DNA from: Streptomyces sp. NBC_00236
GTDB taxonomy: Bacteria; Actinomycetota; Actinomycetes; Streptomycetales; Streptomycetaceae
Length of the DNA stretch: 64,000 nucleotides
Reading direction: 5' to 3'
NCBI RefSeq assembly: GCF_036195045.1
Contig: NZ_CP108100.1
Coordinates: 5,642,001 to 5,706,000, forward strand
Under the pieces are notes generated by a model. It ran no database searches. It was not told where the DNA came from and saw nothing but the letters and a program-made list of their open reading frames with translations. Every line of letters starts with the position of its first letter. Position 1 is the stretch's first letter. Positions 36,327 through 45,126 of the stretch are shown here, piece by piece. A program made the translations under genes and the position numbers.

Positions 36327-37301
36327 TCAGGCGACTTCGGTCAATGCGGTCGGGCCGCGGAAGGTCCGGCGATAGGCATTCGGTGTGGTTCCCAGGGATC
36401 GTACGAACTGATGGCGGAGTGCCGCGGCGTTGCCGAAGCCGGTCTGGCCGGCGATCGTATCCATCGTTTCATCGGATGTCTCCAGGAGGTGCTGCGCCAG
36501 GAGCACCCGCTGGCGCAGCAGCCAGCGGTACGGCGTCGTGCCCGTCTCCTGCTGGAAGCGGCGGGCGAACGTGCGCGGTGACATGTGTGCCTGGGTGGCG
36601 AGCTGTTCGACGGTCATCTCCTGGTCGAGGTGCTGCTCCATCCAGGCCAGCGTGGAGCCGACGGTGTCGCAGCGGGTGCGCGGCAGCGGACGCTGGATGT
36701 ACTGCGCCTGCCCGCCGTCGCGGTGCGGAGGTACCACCATGCGCCGGGCGATGGTGTTGGCGGCGGCGGGCCCGTAGGCCTGGCGGACCAGGTGCAGACA
36801 GGCGTCGATCCCCGCGGCCGTGCCCGCCGAGGTGATGACGGAGCCGTCGTCCACGTACAGCACGTCCGGCTCGACGATCGCCCGCGGGTAACGGCGGGCC
36901 AGCTCGTCGGCGTGCCGCCAGTGGGTGGTGCATCGCCGGCCGTCCAGCAGACCGGCCGCGCCGAGCATGTACGCCCCCGAACAGACGCTCAGCACCCTGG
37001 CCCCGCGGTCCACGGCCCGGCGCAGTGCGTCCAGGGCCTCCTCGGGGAACTCCCGGTCGCCGAAGCGGCTGCCGGCCGGGATGGCGATGAGGTCGGCCTC
37101 CTCCAGGCGGTCGAGGCCGTGGGGGGTGGTGAGGGTGAAGCCGGCATGGGTCCTGAGCGTCGGGCCCTCGGCGGAAACCACGGCGAAATCCTGTACGGCC
37201 AGGCCCTCGTCGCTGCGGTCGAGTCCGAAGACCTCGCACAGGACGCCGAGTTCGAAGGGATGGACCTCATCGAGGAGCAGGGCGGCGACATTCTTCAGCA
37301 T
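36327..37301 (-). CDS. nrdS: GlxA-type AraC regulator (DJ-1/PfpI plus AraC domains), NrdS-like
   Basis: 324 residues. The N-terminal DJ-1/PfpI-like domain (~1-170) has VCSGAYMLGAAGLLDGRR but acts as a sensor rather than a peptidase in this family. The C-terminal AraC pair of helix-turn-helix motifs (~225-320) has MTVEQLATQAHMSPRTFARR and GFGNAAALRHQFVRSLG. In S. coelicolor an AraC-like gene, nrdS, belongs to the nrdABS operon; the position downstream of nrdB supports the same name. Here a 299-bp gap and an opposite-strand ORF separate them, so cotranscription is uncertain. Confidence 0.78.
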   Translation of the reverse strand: MLKNVAALLLDEVHPFELGVLCEVFGLDRSDEGLAVQDFAVVSAEGPTLRTHAGFTLTTPHGLDRLEEADLIAIPAGSRFGDREFPEEALDALRRAVDRGARVLSVCSGAYMLGAAGLLDGRRCTTHWRHADELARRYPRAIVEPDVLYVDDGSVITSAGTAAGIDACLHLVRQAYGPAAANTIARRMVVPPHRDGGQAQYIQRPLPRTRCDTVGSTLAWMEQHLDQEMTVEQLATQAHMSPRTFARRFQQETGTTPYRWLLRQRVLLAQHLLETSDETMDTIAGQTGFGNAAALRHQFVRSLGTTPNAYRRTFRGPTALTEVA

Positions 37302-37383
37302 GCCCCCCAGTGTGGCAGTAATTCGATGCTGCATGACAGTCCTGCCACTGCCGGGTTCGGCCGGAACCGGCGACAGTAGAGAC

Positions 37384-37596
37384 ATGAACACATTCCTGAA
37401 CTACCTGGGCATATCGTTCGTTTTCGTACTCTTCCTGGCGCCGACGCTGGTCGGCATCGCCCGCGAACGCCGCATCGACCGCCAGTTGCGGGAGGCGGAA
37501 CGGGCCCGGAGCGGCGAACCCCCGCAAACGGCGGACGCCGCACGGCCGGTGAGGGCCGCACGGCGTCCGTACGTGAGGAGTTGGGCGAGGATCTGA
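37384..37596 (+). CDS. Small membrane protein, hypothetical
   Basis: 70 residues. An N-terminal membrane helix (FLNYLGISFVFVLFLAPTLV) is followed by a basic tail (ERRIDRQLREAERAR). It lies on the opposite strand between nrdS and nrdB and would be antisense to a readthrough nrdABS mRNA. The ribosome-binding site is weak. The membrane helix and phase of the codons favour a real gene, but no family was recognised. Confidence 0.5.
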   Translation: MNTFLNYLGISFVFVLFLAPTLVGIARERRIDRQLREAERARSGEPPQTADAARPVRAARRPYVRSWARI

Positions 37597-37600
37597 GGAA

Positions 37601-38617
37601 TCAGAAGTCGTCGTCGAAGCCGACGGTGCCCTCGACGGCCACCTGGTACGCGGACGGGCGGCGCTCGAAGAAGTTCGTCAGCTCCTGGACGCCCTGGAGC
37701 TCCATGAACGAGAACGGGTTCTCCGAGCCGTACACCGCGGGGAAGCCCAGCCGGGTGAGCCGCTGGTCGGCGACGCACTCCAGGTACTGGCGCATCGACT
37801 CGGTGTTCATCCCGGGCAGGCCCTCGCCGCACAGGTCGCGGCCGAACTGCAGCTCCGCCTCGACGGCCTCCTTCAGCATGTCGGTGACCTGCTGCTGGAG
37901 GGCGTCGTCGAAGAGGTCGGGCTCCTCCTTGCGGACGGTGTCCACGACCTCGAACGCGAAGTTCATGTGCATCGTCTCGTCACGGAACACCCAGTTGGTG
38001 CCCGTGGCGAGGCCGTGCAGCAGCCCGCGGGAGCGGAACCAGTACACGTACGCGAAGGCGCCGTAGAAGAAAAGTCCCTCGATGCACGCCGCGAAGCAGA
38101 TCAGGTTCAGCAGGAAACGGCGGCGGTCGGCCTTCGTCTCCAGCCGGTCGATCTTCTCGACCGAGTCCATCCACCGGAAGCAGAACTGCGCCTTCTCGCG
38201 GATCGACGGGATCTCCTCGACCGCGTCGAACGCGGCCGCCCGGTCGTCCGGATCGGGCAGATACGTGTCCAGCAGCGTCAGATAGAACTGGACGTGCACG
38301 GCCTCCTCGAAGAGCTGCCGCGACAGGTACAGCCGCGCCTCGGGGGAGTTGATGTGCTTGTACAGCGTCAGCACGAGGTTGTTCGAGACGATCGAGTCCC
38401 CGGTCGCGAAGAACGCCACCAGCCGGCCGATCAGATGCTGCTCGGCGGGCGACATCTTGGCGAGGTCCGCCACGTCGGAATGGAGATCGACCTCCTCCAC
38501 GTGCCAGGTGTTCTTGATCGCGTCCCGGTAGCGCTCGTAGAAGTCCGGGTAGCGCATCGGCCGCAGGGTCAGTTCGAAGCCCGGGTCCAGCAGGTTCTTG
38601 TCGTCGTTGGAGCTCAT
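37601..38617 (-). CDS. nrdB: Ribonucleotide-diphosphate reductase subunit beta (class Ia)
   Basis: 338 residues. The ATG overlaps the nrdA stop (TAATG). It houses the di-iron centre that generates the radical for the alpha subunit. Ferritin-like helices carry the ligand motifs LFEEAVHVQFY and FRDETMHMNFAF. The C-terminal acidic tail (EGTVGFDDDF) is the part that docks on NrdA. Streptomyces use this oxygen-dependent enzyme alongside a B12-dependent class II enzyme. Confidence 0.93.
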   Translation of the reverse strand: MSSNDDKNLLDPGFELTLRPMRYPDFYERYRDAIKNTWHVEEVDLHSDVADLAKMSPAEQHLIGRLVAFFATGDSIVSNNLVLTLYKHINSPEARLYLSRQLFEEAVHVQFYLTLLDTYLPDPDDRAAAFDAVEEIPSIREKAQFCFRWMDSVEKIDRLETKADRRRFLLNLICFAACIEGLFFYGAFAYVYWFRSRGLLHGLATGTNWVFRDETMHMNFAFEVVDTVRKEEPDLFDDALQQQVTDMLKEAVEAELQFGRDLCGEGLPGMNTESMRQYLECVADQRLTRLGFPAVYGSENPFSFMELQGVQELTNFFERRPSAYQVAVEGTVGFDDDF

Positions 38618-40995
38618 TACTGGCAGGCCTCGCAGGACTCGGGGTTTTCGAGGGAACAGGCGATCGCGTCCGCGTCGGGCGCGGGTGCCTGCTCCGGGAC
38701 CGTGGCGGCGGACGCCGCGCGGGCGATCCGCGTCGCCGGGCGGGAGCGCAGGTAGTACGTCGTCTTCAACCCCTGCTTCCAGGCGTACGCGTACATCGAG
38801 GAGAGTTTGCCGATCGTCGGCGTCTCCAGGAACAGGTTCAGCGACTGGCTCTGGTCGAGGAACGGCGTACGGGCCGCCGCCATGTCGATCAGTCCGCGCT
38901 GCGGGATCTCCCACGCGGTGCGGTACAGCGCCCGCACCTCCTCGGGGATCCACGCGAAGCCCTGGACCGAGCCGCTCGCCTCGCGCAGCGCCTCACGGGT
39001 CCGCGCGTCCCACACGCCGAGCTTCTTCAGCTCGGCCACCAGATAGGCGTTGACCTGGAGGAACTCACCGCTGAGGGTCTCGCGCTTGAAGAGGTTGGAG
39101 ACCTGCGGCTCGATGCACTCGTACACGCCCGCGATCGAGGCGATCGTCGCCGTCGGCGCGATGGCCAGGAGCAGGGAGTTGCGCATCCCGGTCTTCGCGA
39201 TACGGGCGCGCAGCGCGTCCCAGCGCTCCGGCCAGTTCAGCTCGGTGTCGTAGTGGTCCGGGTGCAGCACACCGCGGGCGGCACGCGTCTCGGACCAGGC
39301 GGGCAACGGGCCCGAGCGCTCCGCGAGGTCGCAGGACGCCTCGTACGCCGCGAGCATGATGCGCTCGGAGATCTTCGTCGACAGGGCGCGGGCCTCGGGG
39401 GAGTCGAACGGCAGCCGCAGCTGGAAGAAGACGTCCTGGAGACCCATCGCGCCCAGACCCACCGGACGCCAGCGGGCGTTGGAGCGGCCGGCCTGCTCGG
39501 TCGGGTAGAAGTTGATGTCCACGACCCGGTCGAGGAACGTCACGGCGGTACGCACGGTGGCGTCGAGGCGCTCCCAGTCGATCGTGCCGCCCTCGACGAA
39601 CGCGCCGAGGTTGACCGAGCCGAGGTTGCAGACGGCCGTCTCGCCGTCGTCGGTGACTTCGAGGATCTCGGTGCACAGGTTCGAGGAGTGCACGACCCGG
39701 CCCGGCTCGGCGGTCTGGTTCGCGGTCCGGTTGGAGGCGTCCTTGAACGTCATCCAGCCCTGGCCGGTCTGCGCGAGGGTCCGCATCATCCGGCCGTAGA
39801 GCTCACGGGCCGGCATGGTCTTGCGGGCCAGCCCCTTGGCCTCCGCGGCCCGGTACGCGGCGTCGAACTCATCGCCCCACAGGTCGACCAGCTCGGGCAC
39901 GTCGGCCGGGGAGAACAGCGACCAGGTCCCGTCCGCGTCGACCCGGCGCATGAACTCGTCGGGGATCCAGTGCGCCAGGTTGAGGTTGTGCGTACGCCGC
40001 TGGTCCTCGCCCGTGTTGTCGCGCAGCTCCAGGAACTCCTCGATGTCCGCGTGCCACGTCTCCAGGTAGACGGCGGCGGCACCCTTGCGCCGGCCGCCCT
40101 GGTTGACGGCGGCGACGGAGGCGTCGAGCGTCTTCAGGAACGGCACGATGCCGTTGGAGTGCCCGTTGGTGCCGCGGATCAGCGAACCGCGTGCACGGAT
40201 ACGGGAGTACGAGAGGCCGATGCCGCCCGCGTGCTTGGACAGGCGCGCCACCTGGTGGTAGCGGTCGTAGATCGAGTCCAGCTCGTCCAGCGGCGAGTCC
40301 AGCAGGTAGCAGGAGGACATCTGCGGGTGGCGGGTGCCGGAGTTGAAGAGCGTGGGGGAGGAGGGCAGGTAGTCCAGCCGGCTCATCAGCCCGTACAGCG
40401 CGGCGACCTCGTCCATGGCGCGCTCCGAGGTGTCCTCGGCGAGCCCGGCGGCGACGCGCAGCATGAAGTGCTGCGGGGTCTCGATGACCTGGCGGGTGGT
40501 CGGGTGACGCAGCAGGTAGCGGCTGTGCAGGGTGCGCAGGCCGAAGTAGCCGAAGCGGTCGTCGGCGCCGTCGGCGAGGGACTGCCCGACCAGTGCGTCC
40601 AGGGCGGCCGCGTGGAGCGTCACGAACTCGGCGGTGCGGTCCGCGATCAGGCCCTCGCGGTGCCCGACGGCGACCGATGCGGAGAACGACGTCGCGCCCT
40701 GCCCTGCCGCCTCGTCCGCGATGGTGCGGGTGAGGAGGCGGGCGGCGAGCCGGGAGTAGGCGGGGTCCTCGGAGATCAGGCCCGCGGCGGCCTCGGTGGC
40801 CAGCGAGCGCAGCTCGGCCTCGTCCGACCGGGCGTTGCGGCCGCGCAGCGCCGCTGCGGCGACGCGTCCGGGGTCGGTGTCGGGCAGATCGGCGGTGAGG
40901 TCGGTCAGGGTCCGCAGCAGTGCGGTTCCCGGTCCGTCGCTCGTGGATCCCGTTGATTCGGCCGCTGAAACCGGATCGGCTGGCGCGATGGTCAC
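38617..40995 (-). CDS. nrdA: Ribonucleoside-diphosphate reductase subunit alpha (class Ia)
   Basis: 792 residues from GTG 40995, with GGGAG 8 bp upstream. It reduces NDPs to dNDPs. Active-site cysteines and the N-x-C-x-E loop are present: GTRHPQMSSCYLLD, SSNLCTEILEV and TAVCNLGSVNLG. The C-terminal redox pair is ESCEAC at the end. A frame open back to 41961 is only codon bias. Its leader contains a cobalamin riboswitch, so expression should fall when B12 is plentiful and the class II enzyme can work. Confidence 0.94.
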   Translation of the reverse strand: MTIAPADPVSAAESTGSTSDGPGTALLRTLTDLTADLPDTDPGRVAAAALRGRNARSDEAELRSLATEAAAGLISEDPAYSRLAARLLTRTIADEAAGQGATSFSASVAVGHREGLIADRTAEFVTLHAAALDALVGQSLADGADDRFGYFGLRTLHSRYLLRHPTTRQVIETPQHFMLRVAAGLAEDTSERAMDEVAALYGLMSRLDYLPSSPTLFNSGTRHPQMSSCYLLDSPLDELDSIYDRYHQVARLSKHAGGIGLSYSRIRARGSLIRGTNGHSNGIVPFLKTLDASVAAVNQGGRRKGAAAVYLETWHADIEEFLELRDNTGEDQRRTHNLNLAHWIPDEFMRRVDADGTWSLFSPADVPELVDLWGDEFDAAYRAAEAKGLARKTMPARELYGRMMRTLAQTGQGWMTFKDASNRTANQTAEPGRVVHSSNLCTEILEVTDDGETAVCNLGSVNLGAFVEGGTIDWERLDATVRTAVTFLDRVVDINFYPTEQAGRSNARWRPVGLGAMGLQDVFFQLRLPFDSPEARALSTKISERIMLAAYEASCDLAERSGPLPAWSETRAARGVLHPDHYDTELNWPERWDALRARIAKTGMRNSLLLAIAPTATIASIAGVYECIEPQVSNLFKRETLSGEFLQVNAYLVAELKKLGVWDARTREALREASGSVQGFAWIPEEVRALYRTAWEIPQRGLIDMAAARTPFLDQSQSLNLFLETPTIGKLSSMYAYAWKQGLKTTYYLRSRPATRIARAASAATVPEQAPAPDADAIACSLENPESCEACQ

Positions 40996-41144
40996 GTGGT
41001 GCTCTCCCTCGCTCGGCTCGGGGCCTTCGGGGAGCGGGGGCAGCCGGACGGGGCGGGACCCGGCAGGGCAGCGCTCCGTACGGCGTCCACCGGCCCATCC
41101 ACGAGGCCCGGACGTCTGGGCATCCGGATCGGTCGAGCCGGATG

Positions 41145-41247
41145 CGCTGTCGGCAGGACCTCGGACTAGGGGGTGCGCAAAAGCACACCGAACACACCGT
41201 TGCGGGACAGTTCCGGATTCGCACCGGATTTCCCTGCGGCGACAGCA
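41145..41247 (-). promoter_or_regulatory. Cobalamin (B12) riboswitch of nrdAB
   Basis: Read on the minus strand, the segment has the aptamer core: AGGGAAATCCGGTGCGAATC, then GGAACTGTCCCGCAACGG, and the B12 box AGTCCGAGGTCCTGCCGAC. A P1 helix pairs 41240-41247 with 41145-41152. A second hairpin (41120-41127 with 41138-41145) shares a base with P1 and may be the switch. The aptamer lies 150 bp before the nrdA start. Borovok et al. showed B12 control of nrdABS in S. coelicolor. Confidence 0.92.
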
Positions 41248-41258
41248 GGCATGAGCAT

Positions 41259-41296
41259 ACATGTGGGGGCTGCAGGATGCGGCAGCCCCCACATGT
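41259..41296. promoter_or_regulatory. 15-bp inverted repeat upstream of the riboswitch
   Basis: A perfect 15-bp inverted repeat (41259-41273 with 41282-41296) lies 11 bp outside the aptamer and 16 bp past the GNAT stop. It could terminate the GNAT transcript. The two ACATGT palindromes in its arms are 32 bp apart centre to centre, the spacing of paired NrdR boxes, so it may instead be part of the nrdA operator. Confidence 0.6.
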
Positions 41297-41312
41297 TGTG
41301 TCGTGCTCGCTC

Positions 41313-41825
41313 TCACGCCGGAGGGCGCAGCTCTAGACGGAACGTCAGCAGTGTCAGATCGGCGACGGGGCTCCAGTCCCTCTCGGGGGTGCGGACGAAG
41401 CCGAGCCGCCGGTAGATCCGGTGGGCCCCGTGCATTGCCGGCTGCGTCGACAGGACGATCCCCGTGACCCCCGCGGTACCCCGTGCGCGGTCGATACAGG
41501 CCCGTACGAGCGCCTCCCCGGCTCCTGCGCCCCGGGCCTCGCGGGAGACCGCCAGCGTCCGGAATTCCGCCTCGTCCGCCGTCGCGATATCGGCCCACGG
41601 ATTCCCCGGGGGCGCGTAGGTGACCCCGCCCAGGACGCGGCCCGTCGCGTCGGCGGCCACCAGCACCTCGGCCTCGGCCGCCCGGCGGGGGACGTCGCGC
41701 AGCTGCGCCAGGTACGGATCGCCGTCGCCGAACTCCAGGAGGCCGTCGCCGAGGTAGGCCTCGGCGGTGATCTCGCCGAGAAGTGCGTGCTCGGCGGGCT
41801 CGATCGGCCGGATCGTTATGTCCAT
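41313..41825 (-). CDS. GNAT family N-acetyltransferase
   Basis: 170 residues. The GNAT fold is clear: an N-terminal ITIRPIEPAEHALLGEITAE strand-helix, then AEFRTLAVSREARGAGAGEA (acetyl-CoA pyrophosphate loop, R-x2-G-x-G variant) and the C-terminal HRIYRRLGFVRTPE motif. Substrate unknown. ATG 41825 has no strong ribosome-binding site. Upstream neighbour is the symporter on the same strand, 116 bp away. Confidence 0.87.
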   Translation of the reverse strand: MDITIRPIEPAEHALLGEITAEAYLGDGLLEFGDGDPYLAQLRDVPRRAAEAEVLVAADATGRVLGGVTYAPPGNPWADIATADEAEFRTLAVSREARGAGAGEALVRACIDRARGTAGVTGIVLSTQPAMHGAHRIYRRLGFVRTPERDWSPVADLTLLTFRLELRPPA

Positions 41826-41941
41826 GGGGGAAGTCTGCCGCACGGGCGGCCCGTGGCCGCAAGCGATTTGTGCGGGAGGTGCGAACGGGCCGCCGCATCT
41901 CTCCGGGGAGGGATGCGGCGGCCCGTGCAGGCAGCAGGTGG

Positions 41942-43576
41942 TCAGTGACCGCCCGGAGCACCGGCGGTGGCCGGCGGGAGTTCCGTCTTCACACCCGGGT
42001 CGCCCGCGTCCGCGGTGTAGTCGCCCGGGGAGGTCTCGTCGACCCCGGCGGGCGCCTTCACGGCGTTCAGGACGAAGGTGAGGACGACGACGACCACGAC
42101 GTTCAGTATGAAGGCCGTCAGGCCGATGTAGCCGATCTCGCCGATACCGGGGATCTCCTTGGAGGACCCGCCGAAGTGCTTCTGGGTCGGGCTGGCGACC
42201 CCGTACGCGGCAATCGTGCCGTACAGCATGCCGACCGCCCAGCCCGCGAGCAGCGCCCAGCGGTGGAACCACCGGGTGAACAGCCCGCCGACCAGGGCCG
42301 GCATCGTCTGGAGGATCCAGATCCCGCCGAGCAGCTGGAAGTTGATCGCGACCGTCTTGTCCATGGTGAGGACGAAGGCGAGCGCGCCGACCTTCACCAG
42401 CAGCGACACCAGCTTGGAGACCTTGGTCTCCTGCGCGGGTGTGGCGTCGGGTTTCAGGAAGTCCTTGTAGATGTTGCGGGTGAACAGGTTCGCCGCGGCG
42501 ATCGACATGATCGCGGCGGGCACCAGGGCGCCGATACCGATGGCGGCGAAGGCCACGCCCGCGAACCAGTCGGGGAACATGTTCTCGAACAGCTGCGGGA
42601 TCGCCAGCTGGCCGTTGTCCACCTTGACGCCGGCGGCGATCGCCATGAAGCCGAGCAGCGCGAGCAGACCCAGCATCAGCGAGTACAGCGGCAGGATCGT
42701 CGTGTTGCGGCGGATCACGTCACGGCTGCGGCTGGAGAGCGTCGCCGTGATCGAGTGCGGATACATGAAGAGCGCCAGCGCCGAGCCGAGGGCCAGGGTG
42801 GCGTAACCCCACTGGCCCGCCTCACCGGGAGCGAGTCCGGCCACGGGTTTTCCGGCCGCCTCGTTCTTCGCGGAGAAGGCCTCGCCCGCCTTGGCGAAGA
42901 TGTCGTCGAAGCCGCCGAGCTTGATCGGGATGTAGATGATCGCCACCGCGATGACGAGGTAGATCAGCCCGTCCTTGACGAACGCGATCAGTGCGGGGGC
43001 GCGCAGCCCGGAGGAGTACGTGTACGCGGCGAGCACCGCGAACGCGATCAGCAGCGGCAGGTCCTTGATGAACCAGTGCGTGTTCTCGCCGCCGCCGACG
43101 CCCATCACGTCCAGCACCGCCTGGATGCCGACGAGTTGGAGGGCGATGTACGGCATCGTGGCGAGGATGCCGGTGACGGCGACCGCCAGCGACAGCCCCT
43201 TCGAGCCGAAGCGGCCGCGGACGAAGTCCGAGGTGGTGACGTAGCCGTGCTTGTGCGACACCGACCACAGGCGCGGCAGGAACGTGAAGATCAGCGGGTA
43301 CACCAGGATGGTGTAGGGCACCGCGAAGAAGCCGGCCGCGCCCGCCGCGTAGATCGCCGCGGGAACGGCGACGAAGGTGTACGCGGTGTAGAGGTCGCCG
43401 CCGAGCAGGAACCAGGTGACCCAGGTGCCGAACGACCTGCCGCCCAGCCCCCATTCGTCGAGACTGGCCTCGTTCTCGGCCTTGCGCCAACGGGCGGCCA
43501 TGAAGCCGACGACCGTGACGGCCAGGAAGAAGAAGATGAAGACGCCGAGCGCGACGCCGTTCACGCCGTCCTTCAT
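41942..43576 (-). CDS. Sodium:solute symporter (SSS family, MctP-like)
   Basis: 544 residues and about 13 membrane helices. It has the SSS-family core (GGRSFGTWVTWFLLGGDLYT, TTSDFVRGRFGSKGL, GALVPAAIMSIAAANLFTRN). The closest known relatives carry monocarboxylates such as acetate, pyruvate or lactate, but the substrate is not fixed by sequence. The cytoplasmic C-terminus is polar (Asp/Pro/Thr-rich). The ATG overlaps the stop of the DUF3311 gene as ATGA, so the pair is coupled. Confidence 0.87.
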   Translation of the reverse strand: MKDGVNGVALGVFIFFFLAVTVVGFMAARWRKAENEASLDEWGLGGRSFGTWVTWFLLGGDLYTAYTFVAVPAAIYAAGAAGFFAVPYTILVYPLIFTFLPRLWSVSHKHGYVTTSDFVRGRFGSKGLSLAVAVTGILATMPYIALQLVGIQAVLDVMGVGGGENTHWFIKDLPLLIAFAVLAAYTYSSGLRAPALIAFVKDGLIYLVIAVAIIYIPIKLGGFDDIFAKAGEAFSAKNEAAGKPVAGLAPGEAGQWGYATLALGSALALFMYPHSITATLSSRSRDVIRRNTTILPLYSLMLGLLALLGFMAIAAGVKVDNGQLAIPQLFENMFPDWFAGVAFAAIGIGALVPAAIMSIAAANLFTRNIYKDFLKPDATPAQETKVSKLVSLLVKVGALAFVLTMDKTVAINFQLLGGIWILQTMPALVGGLFTRWFHRWALLAGWAVGMLYGTIAAYGVASPTQKHFGGSSKEIPGIGEIGYIGLTAFILNVVVVVVLTFVLNAVKAPAGVDETSPGDYTADAGDPGVKTELPPATAGAPGGH

Positions 43577-43827
43577 GCTGACGCACCCCCCTTGCGGGCG
43601 CGCTGGTCACGCTGCCACAGCTTGTACGCGACCATCGTGAGCGCCGTCGAGACCAGCACCCAGAGCATCTGGTACCAGTAGAAGAAGGGGATCCCGATGA
43701 AGGTCGGGTCGACCTTGGCGTACGAACTCACCCAGAGCATCGCCACGAACGGCGCGATGAGACACAGGGCGATGACCACCCGCACGGGTGTGACGGTGGG
43801 TGGTTTTCCTTCTGGTTCTTCCGCCAT
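43573..43827 (-). CDS. DUF3311 family small membrane protein
   Basis: 84 residues from ATG 43827 with GGAG 8 bp upstream. Two membrane helices are visible (VVIALCLIAPFVAMLWVSSY, FYWYQMLWVLVSTALTMVAY). DUF3311 proteins commonly precede SSS-family symporters and are thought to assist them; the overlap with the symporter gene here fits. The role as an accessory subunit is inferred from context only. Confidence 0.82.
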   Translation of the reverse strand: MAEEPEGKPPTVTPVRVVIALCLIAPFVAMLWVSSYAKVDPTFIGIPFFYWYQMLWVLVSTALTMVAYKLWQRDQRARKGGASA

Positions 43828-44020
43828 GGCGGCGACTCCGTCCCCTCGCTGATCACCAGTTGTAATGGGCAGGAAATCTAGGCGAGGGTTCCGGCCAGCG
43901 TCACCCCCTGTCCGCATTGCGGTCCGGCAACGGTCGTCCGGCCTCGGACGTCTGGCCGAAATGCCACCAAACGTCGGGGTGTTGGTCCAGGCCAATCAGG
44001 GGTGGGGGCTCGCGAGACGG

Positions 44021-44060
44021 CGAACAGCCCCCGTGGGAACGCTTCCACGGGGGCTGTTCG
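44021..44060 (-). terminator. Terminator of dasR
   Basis: A perfect 16-bp stem (44021-44036 with 44045-44060) lies 15 bp past the dasR stop. Confidence 0.8.
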
Positions 44061-44074
44061 GGGTGAGGGCGGTG

Positions 44075-44944
<870 letters not shown>

Positions 44945-45002
44945 TCAGGTGTCGGTCCTATAACGGACGCGAGTGCACTTCTTATACACCCTTGACACCC
45001 CT

Positions 45003-45018
45003 AAAGGTCTAGGCCAAG
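45003..45018. promoter_or_regulatory. dre site 1 (DasR operator) before dasA
   Basis: AAAGGTCTAGGCCAAG matches the DasR consensus core GGTCTAGACC with one change. It starts 5 bp after TTGACA (44992-44997), a likely -35 of dasA, so binding should block the promoter. Confidence 0.75.
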
Positions 45019-45026
45019 CTCCCGGT

Positions 45027-45042
45027 ACTGGTCTAAACCATT
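45027..45042. promoter_or_regulatory. dre site 2 (DasR operator) before dasA
   Basis: ACTGGTCTAAACCATT fits the 16-bp dre palindrome (ACTGGTCTAGACCAGT) with two differences, in the centre and right arm. It lies 84 bp upstream of the dasA start. Confidence 0.85.
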
Positions 45043-45126
45043 AAAGACCAGGTTCCAGCCCCAGTAGTACTCGTCGACGATTTTGCGCGGTGGGCGGGGG
45101 GTTGCAGCATCCCTGAGGAGGGTGGC

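Noticed and set aside
41783..43681. 632-codon plus-strand frame over the symporter
   Set aside because: It is antisense to a 13-helix symporter with full family motifs and has no domain of its own.
44955..44968. dre-like site near the dasR start (GTCC-TATAAC-GGAC)
   Set aside because: It is a short inverted repeat but lacks the GGTCTAGACC core, so it was not called a DasR operator.
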